Shown: positions 50,888 through 63,804, counted from the stretch's first letter. The stretch is 64,000 nucleotides of DNA from Cafeteria roenbergensis (GCA_008330645.1 VLTN01000002.1:744001-808000), one strand, 5' to 3'. Numbers and translations are program-made. Notes: generated by a model from the sequence alone, not told the origin.

Positions 50888-53800
50888 GTTGCTCCGCACT
50901 CGTGTTGGCGCTGCCACGGCCCGCCCCTTGCTTCGAGCCCCGCTGCCCGCCCGCGCGCTGCTGGTGTCTGTGCAGCCTGGCCAGACGGCCTGTTGAGGCG
51001 GTCGCCGCTGCCGTGGCATGACGGCCGTGCTCCCCGAGGGAGCTGTGGCTCCGCTGTATCATGCCACTGCTCACCATCGCAGCAGCGCCCTGGGCAACGC
51101 GCCTGGCAAGCTCCCTGCTCCGGCTGCTGCTCGGCGCCGGAATCCCGCTCGCAATGTCGCCCGGCTCTCCAATGCCCCGCCCGACCGACGTGGACGCCCG
51201 CCCGCGGGCGGACCCGCCGGCGATTCGCGGCCCAGCGGGCGCGCCTCCGCCTCCTGGCCGAGCCTGCGGTGGCACGACGATCTGGAAGGACCTGTTCAGG
51301 CGCTCCGCGATGAGGTCCTCCACCACTGACATGAACGAGCCTCCAGCGGGACCCCGGTCTGGCACAGGGATGGGCTCGTCCGAGATCTCAAAGTTGGCGT
51401 TGAGGTCGGGCGCGGAGGACATGACGTCGGTGGTGAGCGGGAGGGACGCGGGCTCTGTGAGAGACGTCCAGTGGGGCCGCGTGGGGGCCAGCGGGGACGC
51501 CACCGCCACCGCCCCGACGCCTGCCGCCCCGTACAGGGTGCTTGCGGTCACGAGCGCCGTGCTGAGCCTGGAGTTGCGACCGGGGTCCGCCCTTGCCGCC
51601 GAGGCGCCCAGCCCGAAGGGGTCGACGGGCGGGAGGAAACCTGCCTTGCCAAGCAGGCTCGAGTCCGACTCTTCGCCGGTGCCCAGAAGCGATTCGGCCA
51701 GGGGGCGCGCCCCCGAGAACAGGTGGCTCCACCGGCGGCGGTTGGCCGTCAGCATCCAGTCGAGATCCATCCGGCGGCGGAACGGGTTGAACCCCGGGGC
51801 CAGGCGCGCAATGTCGCGCTGCACTCGAGAGGCGGCGCTCGTGTGCTCGGTGGCGCCCACGGAGCCGGCCGGGGGAGCAGCATGCCCAGCGGGTCCCGGA
51901 GCACCGCTCTCGCCCATGCTGCGCAGCGCCGAAGCGCTGCCAGCAAAGCTTGGGCCGGAGCCGCCGGCTCGCGCGCCTCCCAGCTTGGGGGTGCCCATTG
52001 CCGCAAGTGCCGCGCCGCCCCTGCGTCGCGGCGGAACCTGGACAGGCGTCATCGAAGGCGATCGCAAGGGCAGGCCCGACGTCGGGCCGCGGGCCTGCGG
52101 TTGCGTGGGCGTGGGCGCGGCGCCGACGCGATGCTCGTGAGCGCCGCCGGCAGCGGGTGCAGCGCCGCTCCTGGTGCGAGCGGCGTTGCCACTCGCCGGG
52201 CCGCTCGACCCGGCAGAGCTGGCGCGGCGAGACGAGGCCGCGCTCAGAGGCAGGGCGATGGCCGACAGCAGCGCCTTGCCGGCGCCGGTGGCTGCGTCAG
52301 AACGCGGAGAGGGCGGCGTCGCGCACGCCCCCGGCTGCGGAACAACGCCGAACGCCGCTTCAGCGCGAGGAAGAGTGCCGCCAACAGAGCCAGGGGCGGC
52401 ACTGGTGGCGCGGGAGGCGTGCCCGCCCTTGCCGCCAGTTGCGCGCCTCGAGACCCCAATCGCAGAGTCGGCCTGCGCGACAGCACCAGCGCCGATGGCT
52501 GGGGGGCCGCTGACCTGCCTCGACACGCCGGGGGGCGAATCCTGCCGCGACGGGCTGTGCCGACCGGAGGCTGCCCCGGCCGTTCCGCGGCCCAATAGCT
52601 CCGTTACCCGTGGCGAGCGAGCGGAGCGCGATGTTGCCTCCTCAGTCCCTCCGCCTCCGCACCTGCGCCCGCTGCTTTGAACGCTCCTCGGAGAGGCCGG
52701 CGCGGCGCCAGGGTGGGCTGCCTGAAGCGGCGAGACCTCAGGGCCCACCACGGCAACAGGTGCCTCAGTGGCTCCCGTGGGACTATGGCCAAGAGGCACT
52801 GCCTGTTGGGGCGGCCCAGCTGCAGCCGGCACGCGCTCCCCCGGTGCGGCGTGGGGCGGGCACTGCCCGGTCCTGGGCGACGAGGCCGACATCACAAGCG
52901 CCTGTCCAGCGCTTCCAGACCTCCCGTGCGAGGGCTCGGGTGACGAGACGTGCGCCTCGTGCTGAGACCGCGGCTTGCCGCCTCCCTTCCCAGGGCCAAC
53001 GGGCCTTGGAGGCGTGCTCGAGCGGCGGCGCCCCGAGACGCGACGGTCCAGGCTGCCGCCAGCGGAGGGGGCGCCACCGACGACGGGAGGCGCACCGGCG
53101 CCGCCAGCGCGGCCCGGTCGGCCGCTTCGCTCGCTGTCGCGGCTGTTGCTGCTGTCGTCTCCAGAGCTCTCCGAATCTGTGAACGCTTCCGCCTCCGCTG
53201 GCGCAGGCGCCTGAGACGGAACCGACGCCCTCCCAGCTCGGGACGGAAGGCCAAGCGACGTGCTCGAGGCCCCGCCCGGCTGCTTTGCGAGCCCGGAGTG
53301 CTGCCCATGCTGGCCGAGGGGAACCGCGCCAACGAGTGGCTCCGCGCGTCCAGCGCCCCCCTCGCGTGATTCGCCGCGGCGGGGGCGGCCCCCGCCAACA
53401 TGGCTGACTGGCGGCATTGCTGCGGCTTCCGGGCTACCCGGGCTGGCGGGCATTGGCTCAGCAACCTGGGCAGGCGGCAGGCGCGAGCCCTCGGCTCCCA
53501 CGGACTTGGGGGCGCCGCCTTTGCCGCCCGGGGCGAAAGCCAACCTGCTCTGCGAGTCGCTGGGCAGCGGCTGCGCGGGTGGCACCTTGCTCGCTGGAGC
53601 GTCGCTTCCAGGCGGAGGAGGCGTGCCCGGCCTCATCGCCACGGCCGCCTCCTGAAGCGACTGCGCGCCCGAGCGCCTTGATCCAGCCATGGACTCGGTC
53701 GTCGGCGCCGTCGTGTCCGCTTCCCCGGCCGCGGGAGGCCTCCCGTCACTCTTGGCAGTGCCTGTAGCCCCAGGGAGCCCGATACCCTCGCCCTCCCCGT

Positions 53801-56800
53801 GCCGAAAGCTGAGCATTCCAGTGCGCCGCGGCAAGCCCAGGCCGTGCGAGCTGGCAGCCGACCCGACCAGCTGCGCCTGGCCTGCGCCCAGAACTGCGAG
53901 GCTGCTCACGCGCCTAGGTCTTTTGGTGGACCTCGGGTGGTTGCCGGCAGCCCGGACCGCACCCCCTGCCCAGTGCGCGAACCTGTTGCCGCGCCCTGGC
54001 TCCGCCGACCCCGGACCGCTCCAGTCCTCGTCCGTCTCGTTCACCACATCAAGCACGCGAACGGCGTGGCCGGTGGCAGCCGCCGCATGGGCGAGCCCGT
54101 CCGCAGCGCCGGCGGGGGGGTGGGTCCTGGAGTCGGTGGGCGACGCACCGCCGTCGCTTGCCCGGGAAGAAGGAACCTGGGGGGCTGCGAGTGACTCCTT
54201 AGCCGCCGAGGCCTGCCCCTTCCCGGCCACCGCTCGACTCGCCTGCCAATTGCGCACAGATGCGCCTGCGCTGCCTCCGCTCTGCGACCGCTGCCGCCCC
54301 CGCTTGGCAACCGAATTCGAGGGGCCTGCTTGGCTTGGATCCGCCCCGATTGCTGCTGCGCGCCTGCTCTGCAGCTCGGCTTGCGCCCCGCCCGAGAGGG
54401 CTGCCCCGAGGCTCAGGTCCGTCACCGCCCGCAGAAGCGGCGACACGTGGTCCCCGCGCCGCCTGCGCGTCGAGGGCCCGCCCCAGGAGGAGGTGGAGCT
54501 TGAGAGCATTGCGGCTTCTGGCGGCGGGCGCAGAACCCTCGCACCGGGCGAGCCTCTCGCAGCGTCTCCGCCGGCGGAAACGCCGGGCGCCACGGGGGGA
54601 GCGGAGACCAGCGAAGCGGCTCCTCCACTCGCGCCGAACACGCCGCCCGCGCCGCCTCCTCCTGCCCCCACACCCGTCGCGTCGTTGGGGCCTATGGAGG
54701 GCGATGCTGCCCCGCCGAAGAGGCTGGGCGCGCGCTGGGGCGAAGGCCAGGGCCCCGGCCCGCTCCTGGGCTGTTTGACCCCGTCAAGCAGCGTGCCCAG
54801 AAGTGGCATCCCGCCGCCGTCTGTGCCGCTCTGCAAATGGGCCATTCGCGTGCCTGCCGGGAGCTGCAACGGCGCCGGGATCGCAACGTGACTCGACATG
54901 GCGGGAGCCCCGAGTGTGAGCGCGTCCCCTTCCGGCAGAGGAGTCCACGAACTCTCGGCGCCTACGCCTCCGTCGCGAGCCGCTGGGCCGCTCGCCTTGA
55001 GCAGCGAGCCCGGTGTTGCTGCCGCCAGCCGCGAGCTTCCCCAGTCGTCGAGGGATACCATGCTGAAGCTGGGGGAGTCGGGGCACCGCGCGTCGTCTGC
55101 GAGCGCGACGTGGGCGTCCTGCAGCGGGGCTGCCCAAGACCCCGCCCCCCCCAGCGGGCCGCTCGGCACGCTGCTCTGGGCTGCAGAGGCCGTCTGTCTG
55201 CCAGCGCGGCTGGCTGCAGCACCAGCTGAAGGCCCTCGCGGCCAAGCGCCGGCGGCGGCGCTCCGGCCCCAGAGCAGGGGCAGGCGCCGGGCAGCCTTCT
55301 GCTGCGGGGGGTGCGCCGGCGAGGCCGTTGCCGCGACTCGCACCGAGCACACGGACACTGCCGAGACCGTGTTGGCCCGCACCATTGGCCTTCGCGGCGC
55401 GAAGACCGGGTCCGGCAGCGGCGGCCCACCCGAGGCGATGGCTTGCTTTGCCTTGACGCCCTGCTGGTTCCAGGCGAGGGACTCGTCGATGTGCGGCAGC
55501 ATCCCCAGGCGAGAGCCGGCGTCGCGGGCCAGCGTGGCGTGCGCGTGGGACACCGCGGACTCGATGGCATTGTCGTGGAGGCGAAGCTCGTCCAGCAGCC
55601 CCTGCGAGGGTTGCGGCACGGAGGACCGTGGCACGCGCGTGACCCGGTCGGTGGCCGACACTGGCGCCGGACACGCCCACGTGGGGAGCGGCAGGGCAAG
55701 CCCGAAGCCGCTTGGGGAGCCGTCCTGGGTGCCCCCTGTGGAGAGGAACACTGGCAGCCCGAGCGCCGCTGCTGCTCTCGAGCTCAGCACCGCAGTTCCT
55801 GGCTCCAGAGCTCTCTCCTCGAACGCGCCGCTGAGCGTGTCCTGGCTCCCCAAGCAGGGCACACTGCCGTAGCGAATCCAAGGAAGGCCGAACTCAAACT
55901 TGGGCCCCCACGAGTGAGTCGAGGCCAGCCCAAGGCGCGTTTGGCCCAGCAGCAGGCGGATCGCCACCACGGAAGACGCCGCAGCGGACGGGTGGGCAGC
56001 AGCGCCAGCGGCCAGCGAGGAGCGCGAGGCAGACTGCCTGAACGGCCCAGAAAAGACCCGCGGCGGCGCGTCCTTGCTTCCTGGCTGGATGGGCGCTGCG
56101 CGTGGGGACGTCGACGCGCTTCCGCCCGTCGGCTGCGGCGTCGGCCCAGGCGAGGCAGGCGCGAGTCCTCCAGGCCGAGCCGCGCGGGCTGCGAGCCGCG
56201 GCGACCTCCAGACGTCTGGCCCAGTCGCAGCGCCAGACTGAGGAGCCGGCTGAAGCGCGCCCGCGGCGGCCAGGTCCAGCAGGCTGCCCGAGAACCCCCG
56301 CAAGCGGTGCGAGGCCGAGGCCGACATTCGATCCGGGTCAAAAGCCCTGCCGGGCGCGCTGTGCTGCGCGTCCGTCACTCCCCTGATGGCGGGACGCACC
56401 AGCATCAGGGGGCCGTTCCGCGACGACGGGGCAGGGACAAGGAGCAGGGGGGCAGGGGCTGTCGTCCCCTCCAGGCTGCGGCGGCCTGCACGCATCCACG
56501 CCCACCCCTTGCCCGTGGCCGCCAGGTCCGAAACCGACGGGCGGTGGGAGCCCTGTCCTTCGACCGCCGCGTGCCCGCCGCTGCCCGCCACGGGGGGCAT
56601 CAAGGCCTCCACAAGCACCGACCGCGCCCTGCCGTCTCCGCTGACCACCACCATCCGCCTCGAGTCGCCACGGCCGGCGGACCCAGAGGCAAGCCCCCCT
56701 GCGCCGCCCCGCCTGCGAAGGTTCACACTGCTGCTCGAACGCTCGGCGGCGCCCACAAGCCTGGGCGACGATTCCGCGGCCTCTTCCGACGCAGGCGCAC

Positions 56801-59800
56801 GGCCCAGCAGCTCGTCCGAGCCCGCAGCCGACGCGACGGCGCCGCCGCCGCCGCCGCCGACTGGCTGGCCGTAGGAGGGCCTCCGCGGCGAGCGCGACGC
56901 CAGCGCCGGCGAAAGGGGGACGTCGGGTCGGTCCTTGCGCAGCCTGGCCGATGGCCTCGCCTTGACGGCCACGGGCACGGCCGCGATGGCGGCGTTGGGG
57001 AAGGAGGAACTCCTGTGTGACTCCGACAAGCGCGGCCCTGGGTGCTCCGCGACGCCTGCGTCGCCGCCGAGGTGGCGCTTCAGCAGAGACGACCGCCGCG
57101 CCCTGCTGCCGCTGCTCGGAGCTCGCCTGTCGCTGTAGCCATCCTCCACGTCGGCGTCGTCGTCCTCTGCGTCGCCAACGTCGCTGGCAGCAGTACCCGC
57201 GCTGGGAGCCGTCTCCCGGGAAGGCTGCCCGACGGCCCCCTCAAGGAAGCGCCGCTGAGCCCCGCCGGGGCTGGTCGCGTGCGGGGCATCCCCAAGCGCG
57301 GTGGAGGGCACAGGCAGCCCCAGGCCGTGGGTGCTTGCTGCGGTGCCGCCGGCAGGCGGGGCACGGCCGGGCAGTCCTCTCCAGACAGCAGCAGCTGCAT
57401 GGACCCTGTGGCGGGCGGCAGCGTGGTCAGAGTGGAGAGAGGCAAGGGCGCCAGTGGAGAAGTGGGACGAGAGCCCGTGGCGGGAAACCGAGCGACGCGG
57501 CGCCATGCCAAAGAGGCCGGCCGCGCCCCTCCCGGGAACGGACGGCCCGAGACCAGAGGGCTTCACCCCGCTGGCCGTGGCGCCGGGCGCGCGCTTGGAC
57601 GCGCCCACGAGGCCCGTCTCCAGGGCGGAGGTGCCGATGAGGATGGTGCGGCCGGAGGTGGAGCTCCACGGGACCCACACGCCGCGGGCATGAGCGGCGT
57701 GGGGCGGGGCGAGCGCTGCGTCACGCAGCGCAGGGCATCCGCTGGAAGGCAGGAGCAGGCCCCTGGCGAGTGCCCTGCCCATGTCGGCGGCGGCGGCCAA
57801 CGCTTGCTCGCGCGAGGCCGAGCCTGACCGGACGGCTGGCTGGCTAGCAGAGTCGTCCCCGCCCACCAGCGTGCCTGCTGCCGGCGTGCCAGCCTCCTCA
57901 TTGAGCGTGCGCTCGTGCTGCCCGGCCTCCAGCCGCAGGCTGGAGCCCTGGCCGGCCGCTCCAAAGTGACCGCAGGCTCTGGGCACGCCGGCTTCACCTG
58001 ACACGGCGACGCCGGCTGCGGGGTCCAGGCGCTGCTGCGCAAGAGCCGCGGCCTCCTGCTCAGCCTGCTCCTCCATCTCCTGCTCCAGCACCGCCAGGCT
58101 CCACAGGTCCGGGGGCTCCTCCGTGACGACCGGGTGGCGATCGCCCTGCTGCCTCGCCGCGCGCCACAGGTCGCTGGGGCGCACCTCCATGGGAGAGTGC
58201 GTGCTGGGGTTGCCGTCCGAGGGCGAAACGAGCCCTGCGCCCAAGAGCCGGCCCAGCAGGGGCCGGGGCACGATGTGGCCGTCGGTGGTCAGGCGAGGCG
58301 CCGCGATTGCAAAGATGATGCTGGGCGCCGGCGGGTCGATCCAGGAGAGGGTTTGGTGGAGCGGCTGGCTGGCGGCGCCGGCGGGGTCGTCTGAGGCCTG
58401 GTGGGCGCCCGCCGTGCGCCAGTCAAGCAGGTACGCCGACTCGGCCCGGGTAGCCAGCTGGCTCCCGGTGAGGCCGTCGAAGCCCCACTGCCCGAGCGAC
58501 GGCACGGGCTTGGTCGCTGCCAACCAGGCAGGTGGGGCGCTTCGCTTCGAGTGCGAGGAGCGGCTCTGCCGGCCGCCGTGCGCCGAGGCAGAGCGCGCAC
58601 CGCTGTCGGAGCTTGCGTTGCCCGACTGGGACCACTCGTGGTGAGGCAACGAGGCCGGGGAGCCGGCCCTGCCAGCCGCCGAGCCCAGGCTTGCGGCGCC
58701 GCCCGCGGCCGCGGCCATCGGACTCTGCTTCTGCTGGTCGGCGGGCCGCTCGGCGTCGGAGATGGCGCGAACGTCGCCGAGGCCGGCCATCGCCCGCAGC
58801 GCCGGCGCGGCTTGCAGGGCCGCCATGAGCGCCGCCGCCGCCGACTGCCTGCCCCCCTGCCTCCACCAGCCGGCCCACGCGTGCTCCAGGGCCACGTCGG
58901 CCTGCAGCACCAGCGGGCCTGGCGGGCACTTCCTCGGGTCCGAGCCCACCGCGGAGTAGGCCGCGTCATCGTCGTCGTCGGGGCGGTAGAAGGACGCGTG
59001 CAGCCAGTGCGGCATGCGGTACTGGTCGAAGCCAAAGACCACCACTCTCTCGGCCTCCCGCTCCTCGGCGCGCAGACGCCGAGCGGCCTCGTCCTCCTCC
59101 CCTCCGGCGACGGAGGCAGCGGAAGAGGCAGGGAGCCGCCCCGGAGGGGCCGGCGCCGGGGCACCCGAGGGGGGGGGCGGTGCAGCCAGCCCAGCGCGGC
59201 CGCGCAGGTCCGCCGCCTGTCCGTCACGCCCTGACGTGGGGGCGGCCGGCGTGCGGCCAGCGGGCATCTGCGCGTTCCGGGGGGGCTGCTGACTGAAGGG
59301 GCGCCTCAGAGGGCTCGCGGGGGGGCTGGATGGCGCCCTCACGGAGCTCCTGTTGCTGGTGTGGGAGCCAGTGCGGCGGTGCCCGGGGCCGCCGTGCTGT
59401 CGAATCGGCGCTGCCGCGCCTGATGGGCCCTCCTGGGCGCCTCCGTGAGAGTCCGACGAGAGCACAGACGCCTTGGCTGCCTCCGGCGCGAAGACGAAGA
59501 GCGGGACGTTGTGGAGCGGCGGCGCGCCGCAGCAGACGAGGTCGCAGCCAATGCCCGAACTCACCATTCGCTGCTTGGTCAAGCGAGTTAGCGGGGCATC
59601 AACGTGGAAGATGCCCTGGCCGGCGCTCACGACGACGAGGTGCTGCCCGTGCCTGGCCATGTCCCGCGCCCGGTGCGCCCCCGCGAAGAGGTCCAGGCCG
59701 CAGTTGATGGCCTCGAGCAGGGCTCCCTGCGAAGAGAGCGACGGGGTGCACTGCCCCGAGAATGGGTACCGAGGCCGCGAGCCGCCAGCCGCGCGCGACG

Positions 59801-61856
59801 CGGGGGAGCCGGAGCCGGTCGGCGAGCGGTCCCCGCCTGCCTCGCGCTCTGCCCCGGCCCCGGCGGCGGTTCCGGCGCTGGCACCTGCGCTGCCCTCGGC
59901 CTCTGCCCCCGCGAGACTGCTGCTCGCTGCGTGAAACTTTCGCCACGCGTCGGGAACGCCCCACTCCGCAACAGAGGGGAAAGCTCGAAGCGCCAGCCGC
60001 AGTCGCTGCACGAGCGAGCCCCAGCCGCCCTCCGGGGCCACGCCGTCGTGCACCACCATGAAGTGGTCAATTCGCGGCCTGCCGCCCTGCCCAACCACAG
60101 CCGCGGAGGAGCCGTCGAGCAGCCTGTCGTACAGGCCCGCGGCGCTCCACGCGTCGAACGCCTGCGTCGACTGCAGCGCCGCCAGCGCCCTGGTGAGCGC
60201 GGCGGTGCTCCTGGCAGGAGGGCTCGCCCTCCGCGCTGAGCCGCGGCTGGGCGCAGGGCTGGCGCGGTCGCTGGCGCGGTCGCTGGCGCGGTCGCTGGCG
60301 CGGCTGCCTGTGCCGGCGCCGGCGACGCCCGGCGGCGTCAGAGCCTTGGCAAGGTCGCCAGGCCGCGAGACCCCGACATCGGCCCCGGCAGAAGCTGCCA
60401 ATGCGGCCTCTGGCGTCTGCAGCCCGGACGCGTCAGGCGCCTTCTCTGCATCGCGGGGCCCGCCGGTCGGATGCGCCGCCGCGACAGAGCGAGCGCAATC
60501 CTGATCTTGGCGCGGCGATGCCGATCGCGGCTCCCCTCCAGAGCCGGGCGCCGGCCGCGCGACCTGCGAGCGCTCTGACTCCGGCTTTGCAAGCGGCTCG
60601 CGCCCGTCTGCCGTCTCGCCCGCGGTGCCTGCAGCCGTAGAAGCAGCGGATCCCTCCACGGCGGACGCCACGTCAGTCTCTGAGTCGATGGCTGCTTCGA
60701 GAGCGGCAGCCGGGCTAGCTGCCCAGCCGCCCCCAGCTGCGGCGTCGGCCGGCGCCGCTGCCAGCTCCACTGCAGCCGCCGTGGCCTCCGCCGGGGTAAC
60801 GACCTCGGACACCCCCTTGCCCGCCGCCGAGGCCGCCGTCTCAAGCGCCGCAACGGCGCCTCGAGCGAGCAGGTCCGGGTCGGCAAGCCACACCGAGGTG
60901 CCGTCCAGACCACGCCACGCAGACCGCAGTCGCTCTGAGGCCAGCTCACGGAGCTCCGCCACCGCCTCCACCACCGCCGGGTCGACGTCGAGGTGGGATC
61001 GCGAGAAAATGCACAGGGTCAGCCTGTGGTCGCAGTTGAGCCGCGACCAGCGCCGGAGCAACGACTGCACGAACGACACCATGGCCTCCACGCGGACCCT
61101 CCCGTCCGCGCCCACGTCCCAGGCGTCGCTGGAAGCCTGGAACATGACGACCACGTGCGCGCTCCTGCTGCGCAGCGCCACGCGGGTGGCAGAGCCCACG
61201 AGGCCGCTGCGCACGCGGGAGCCCTCGGCGCTGTGGAGCGCCTTGATGGTGAGCCGCGTGCCGCCCACCGTCACCATCTCGCCCTCGTGGAGGCACATTC
61301 CAGCCATGGCGCGCGTCAGCCGCCAGACCTCGCCGTTTGGCATGTGCGTACCCTTGCAGCTGGCCTCCACCAGGCCCAGCGACGCGGACTGCTCGGACAC
61401 TGCCCAAATCGCCAGGCGCTGCCGCGCGGAGATATGGAGCAGGTCTGCGCTGCGCGTCGCGATGGACAGCGCAGCGCGGCCTCGGAGCGTGGCCAGGCGC
61501 CCGACCTTTAGCACCACGCGCGATCTGCGACGCAGTGCTTCCAGGGACTGGGCCGCCTGCTCGGCAAAGGCATCGGCATGCGCATGGCCGCTGCGGCCCT
61601 GCTGTCCCGCGACTGGAGCCAACGCGGGGTCGCAGCCGCACAGCAGGTCGCCGACGCGCACGGACGCCAGCTTTGCCGGGTCCACAACCGTCTCCACCGC
61701 GTGAGCCTCTGCGCCATGCGTGGCCACCTCAATCACGACGGGCTCCAGAGACCTGACCTCTCCAACTGCGGCGCTGGCGCTGTCTGCCGCGGCCGAAGCG
61801 GCAGCCTGCGATTTCTTGCCCCCTGCTTTGGTGATGCGCATCATTTTGCGCATCAT
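45573..61856 (-). CDS. DEPDC5: Giant DEPDC5/IML1 GATOR1 subunit, single exon
   Basis: One uninterrupted 16.3 kb frame, ATG at 61856 to TAG at 45573, encodes 5427 residues. Conserved DEPDC5/IML1 blocks occur in order but far apart: VVLKVGRLATLRGRAALSIA (about 115-135) and VVVMFQASSDAWDVGADGRV with FVQSLLRRWSRLNCDHRLTL (230-280); LLEAINCGLDLFAGAHRARD and LTKQRMVSSGIGCDLVCCG (700-770); MPHWLHASFYR; MLTANRRRWSHLF (about 3370); SLTEPASLPLTTDVM; LIAERLNRSFQIVVPP (about 3525); ESVVHCLEYEPTERKMNVRQ (about 3800); GVSWNLLDRL; and a C-terminal block AFVLSLRWVTAWADSVRDLA (about 4960). The DEP domain could not be found by eye. Inserts are Ser/Ala/Gly/Pro-rich and disordered. In GATOR1, IML1 restrains Rag GTPases and TORC1 during amino-acid starvation at the lysosome/vacuole. 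Human DEPDC5 is about 1600 residues. Confidence 0.88.
45838..45994 (-). repeat. 12-bp in-frame repeat near IML1 C-terminus (Ala/Ser/Gly)
   Basis: About twelve copies of a 12-bp unit (plus strand gctggctgcacc and variants) encode Ala-Ala-Ser-Gly/Ala blocks in the IML1 frame. Third-base variants alternate between sub-arrays, suggesting stepwise expansion. Confidence 0.9.
48511..48549 (-). repeat. CAG/GCA triplet run encoding poly-Ala in IML1
   Basis: About 12 contiguous gca triplets on the plus strand read as Ala codons in the minus-strand IML1 frame. Another Ala run lies at about 49835-49905. Confidence 0.85.
50839..50888 (-). repeat. GTC/GAC triplet run encoding poly-Asp in IML1
   Basis: A tcgtcg-type run on the plus strand reads as about twelve consecutive Asp codons (GAC/GAT) in IML1, giving a strongly acidic block. 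Confidence 0.85.
60258..60303 (-). repeat. 12-bp in-frame repeat in IML1 (ASDR)
   Basis: Nearly four copies of ggcgcggtcgct encode Ala-Ser-Asp-Arg in tandem within the IML1 N-terminal linker. Confidence 0.85.
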
Positions 61857-62154
61857 GGCTGCCCCGCCCGAAAGGGTCGCCGAGAGGCACCCGCCTTAGC
61901 GACGCGCCTCCCGCGGCGAAGCTGCGGCGCCGGCGGGTGTGGCGCCTCGCTCGAGCCAGGCCAAGCGTCGACGGGTTGCCGGAGACCGAGTGCTCTGCCA
62001 GGCGCAATTGCCACAGAAATGGGAGGCCTCATGCCCACTGGAGCGCGAGGCGGTGGACGCAAAGACGAACGGGCCGCTGGTGCAGTCTGCGGCGTAGTGC
62101 GGGGGTCGGGGGCGACACTGCGGCACTGCGTGGCGGCCTGGGCCGCAACGACTC
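61857..62154. promoter_or_regulatory. Putative bidirectional promoter, IML1 / cyclophilin
   Basis: 298 bp between divergent ATGs (61856 minus; 62155 plus). Must drive a 16 kb transcript on one side. No TATA box seen. Confidence 0.4.
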
Positions 62155-63425
62155 ATGGCAGCGATTGCAGCACGCGATATCGGGGCGCCGCTTCCCAAGG
62201 TGTGGCTCCGCATTGACATTGACGGAGAGCCAGCGGGCATCGTCACGTTTGTTCTTCGCGCGGATGTCGCTCCGCGTGCCAGCGAGAACTTTCGCGGGCT
62301 GTGCACCGGGGAGTACGGCCGCGGCCGCTTGACCGGCAAGCCGCTGTCCTTCGCGGGCACCGCATTTTTCCGCATCATCCCCGGCATGATGGCAGTCGGA
62401 GGCGACATAGAAGTGAGGCGATGCAGCGCCGCGAGGCCGCCCGAGGGCGTTGGGTGGGGGTGGGGGGGGGGGAGCGGCCATTGGTTTTGCTGCGGTTGCG
62501 TGTGGGGTCGCGGCGGTGCACGCGGCTCCTTCACTCGCAGCTCAGCCCAAAGCCCCCTGCATTGGCCTCGCAGAACAACGATGGGACAGGCGGAGAGTGC
62601 GTGTTTGAGCAGGGCAAGGGCGCGCTGGCAGAGGGGCGCCTCGCTGACGAGTCGTTCTTGCTGCGACACACCGGCAGGGGCGTCCTCTCCACGGCGGTGC
62701 ACCGGGGCCCTGACACGGGCGCGTCCGCGTTTAACCTGACGTTCGCCCCTTGCCGACTGCTGGACGAGAGGGCTGTTGTCTTTGGGTACGCCGTTGCCGG
62801 AAGAGAGGTGCTTGACCGGCTGGAGGCGTGCGGAGACGCCGCCGGGTGGCCCACTCGGCGCGTCACGGTCGGCGCATGCGGGCAGATGGTCGGGGACGGG
62901 ACGGCCCAGGTGGCCAGGCCTGGGCCCATGGCGCGCGCAGAGGGCGGCGCCGCGGCTGCAGCGGGACTGGACGATGCGCCCCGCGCCCCCGCCTCTGCCC
63001 GGCCAGGTGACGGGCGGCCAGCGAGCGGCACACCGTCGCCCGGTGGAGCAATCTCTGGAGACGCGGGGGCCGCGAGCAGCGCCAGGGCTGCCACGGTGGG
63101 GCCAGCCACCGACTCGCTGGACCGCGCTCTGCTGCCGCCGGCTTCAGCAGCGGCGCCAAACTGTCCCGCCGTGCCGCACAGCGGCACGGACCGCGTGGCT
63201 CACTACACGACTGAGAACCAGGCCTGGCCTACGGGGCCAGGGCCTGCTCGGGCCGGCGCGGGGTCGTTGTCTGTGGCAGAGCTACGGGCCAAAGGCAGGC
63301 TGCCCCTTCCTCTTGCGCCGCTTCACGCGGCGGGCAGGCAGGCAGTGCTCCCTCGCGCCGGCACGGGGGCGCCCGCCGCCGCAGCCGCTCCAGTCACCGC
63401 CACGGGCGGCGGTCCCCGCCCTTGA
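62155..63425 (+). CDS. Divergent cyclophilin-type protein with long tail
   Basis: Two exons, 62155-62412 and 62574-63425 (phase 0), give 369 residues. The cyclophilin fold is clear over residues 1-175: PKVWLRIDIDGEPAGIVTF, LRADVAPRASENFRGLCTGE, LSFAGTAFFRIIPGMMAVGG, GTGGECVFEQGKGALAEGRL, LSTAVHRGPDTGASAFNLTF and DERAVVFGYAVAGREVLDRL. By alignment from memory, Arg55 is kept (FFRIIPG), but Phe60, Gln63, Phe113, Trp121 and His126 positions read M, V, N, L and A. It may therefore have little or no prolyl isomerase activity or cyclosporin binding. The second half is Ala/Gly/Pro-rich and disordered. Cyclophilins catalyse proline isomerisation; here a scaffold role is possible (inference). Confidence 0.88.
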
Positions 63426-63804
63426 AGGGCAGACACGGGAACCAGCTTGCTGCAGGGAGAGCGGGGCGTCGGAGCGGCCCCCGTGCCAGAGAAACGTGAC
63501 TCGCTCGCCACGTGGGCGGGTCGTGGCGGGCCGGACTGGGCTGGACCGGGTCGCGATCCGCAGGCGGGAGCGCCGCTCCGCTTCCCGGCCCGTCTTGCAA
63601 CCCTTTCCGAAATACCGTGGGGGTGGCACTGCCTGCCGCCGTAGCGAGTGCGAAGGCATCGGCTGCTGTGCGACGGGAAGGCAACCACGCTTCGTCGCAG
63701 CCAGCCCGCACATTGCAAACACTCATCGGGCGCGCCGCACGTCCGGCCCGCGGCAAGCACCCCGGTAGGGCACGCCCCGCTCGCGCCAACACCACAAGCG
63801 TCGC
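63426..63804. other. Intergenic, tail-to-tail
   Basis: 379 bp between the cyclophilin stop and the stop of the partial minus-strand gene at the window end. Nothing recognisable. Confidence 0.45.
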
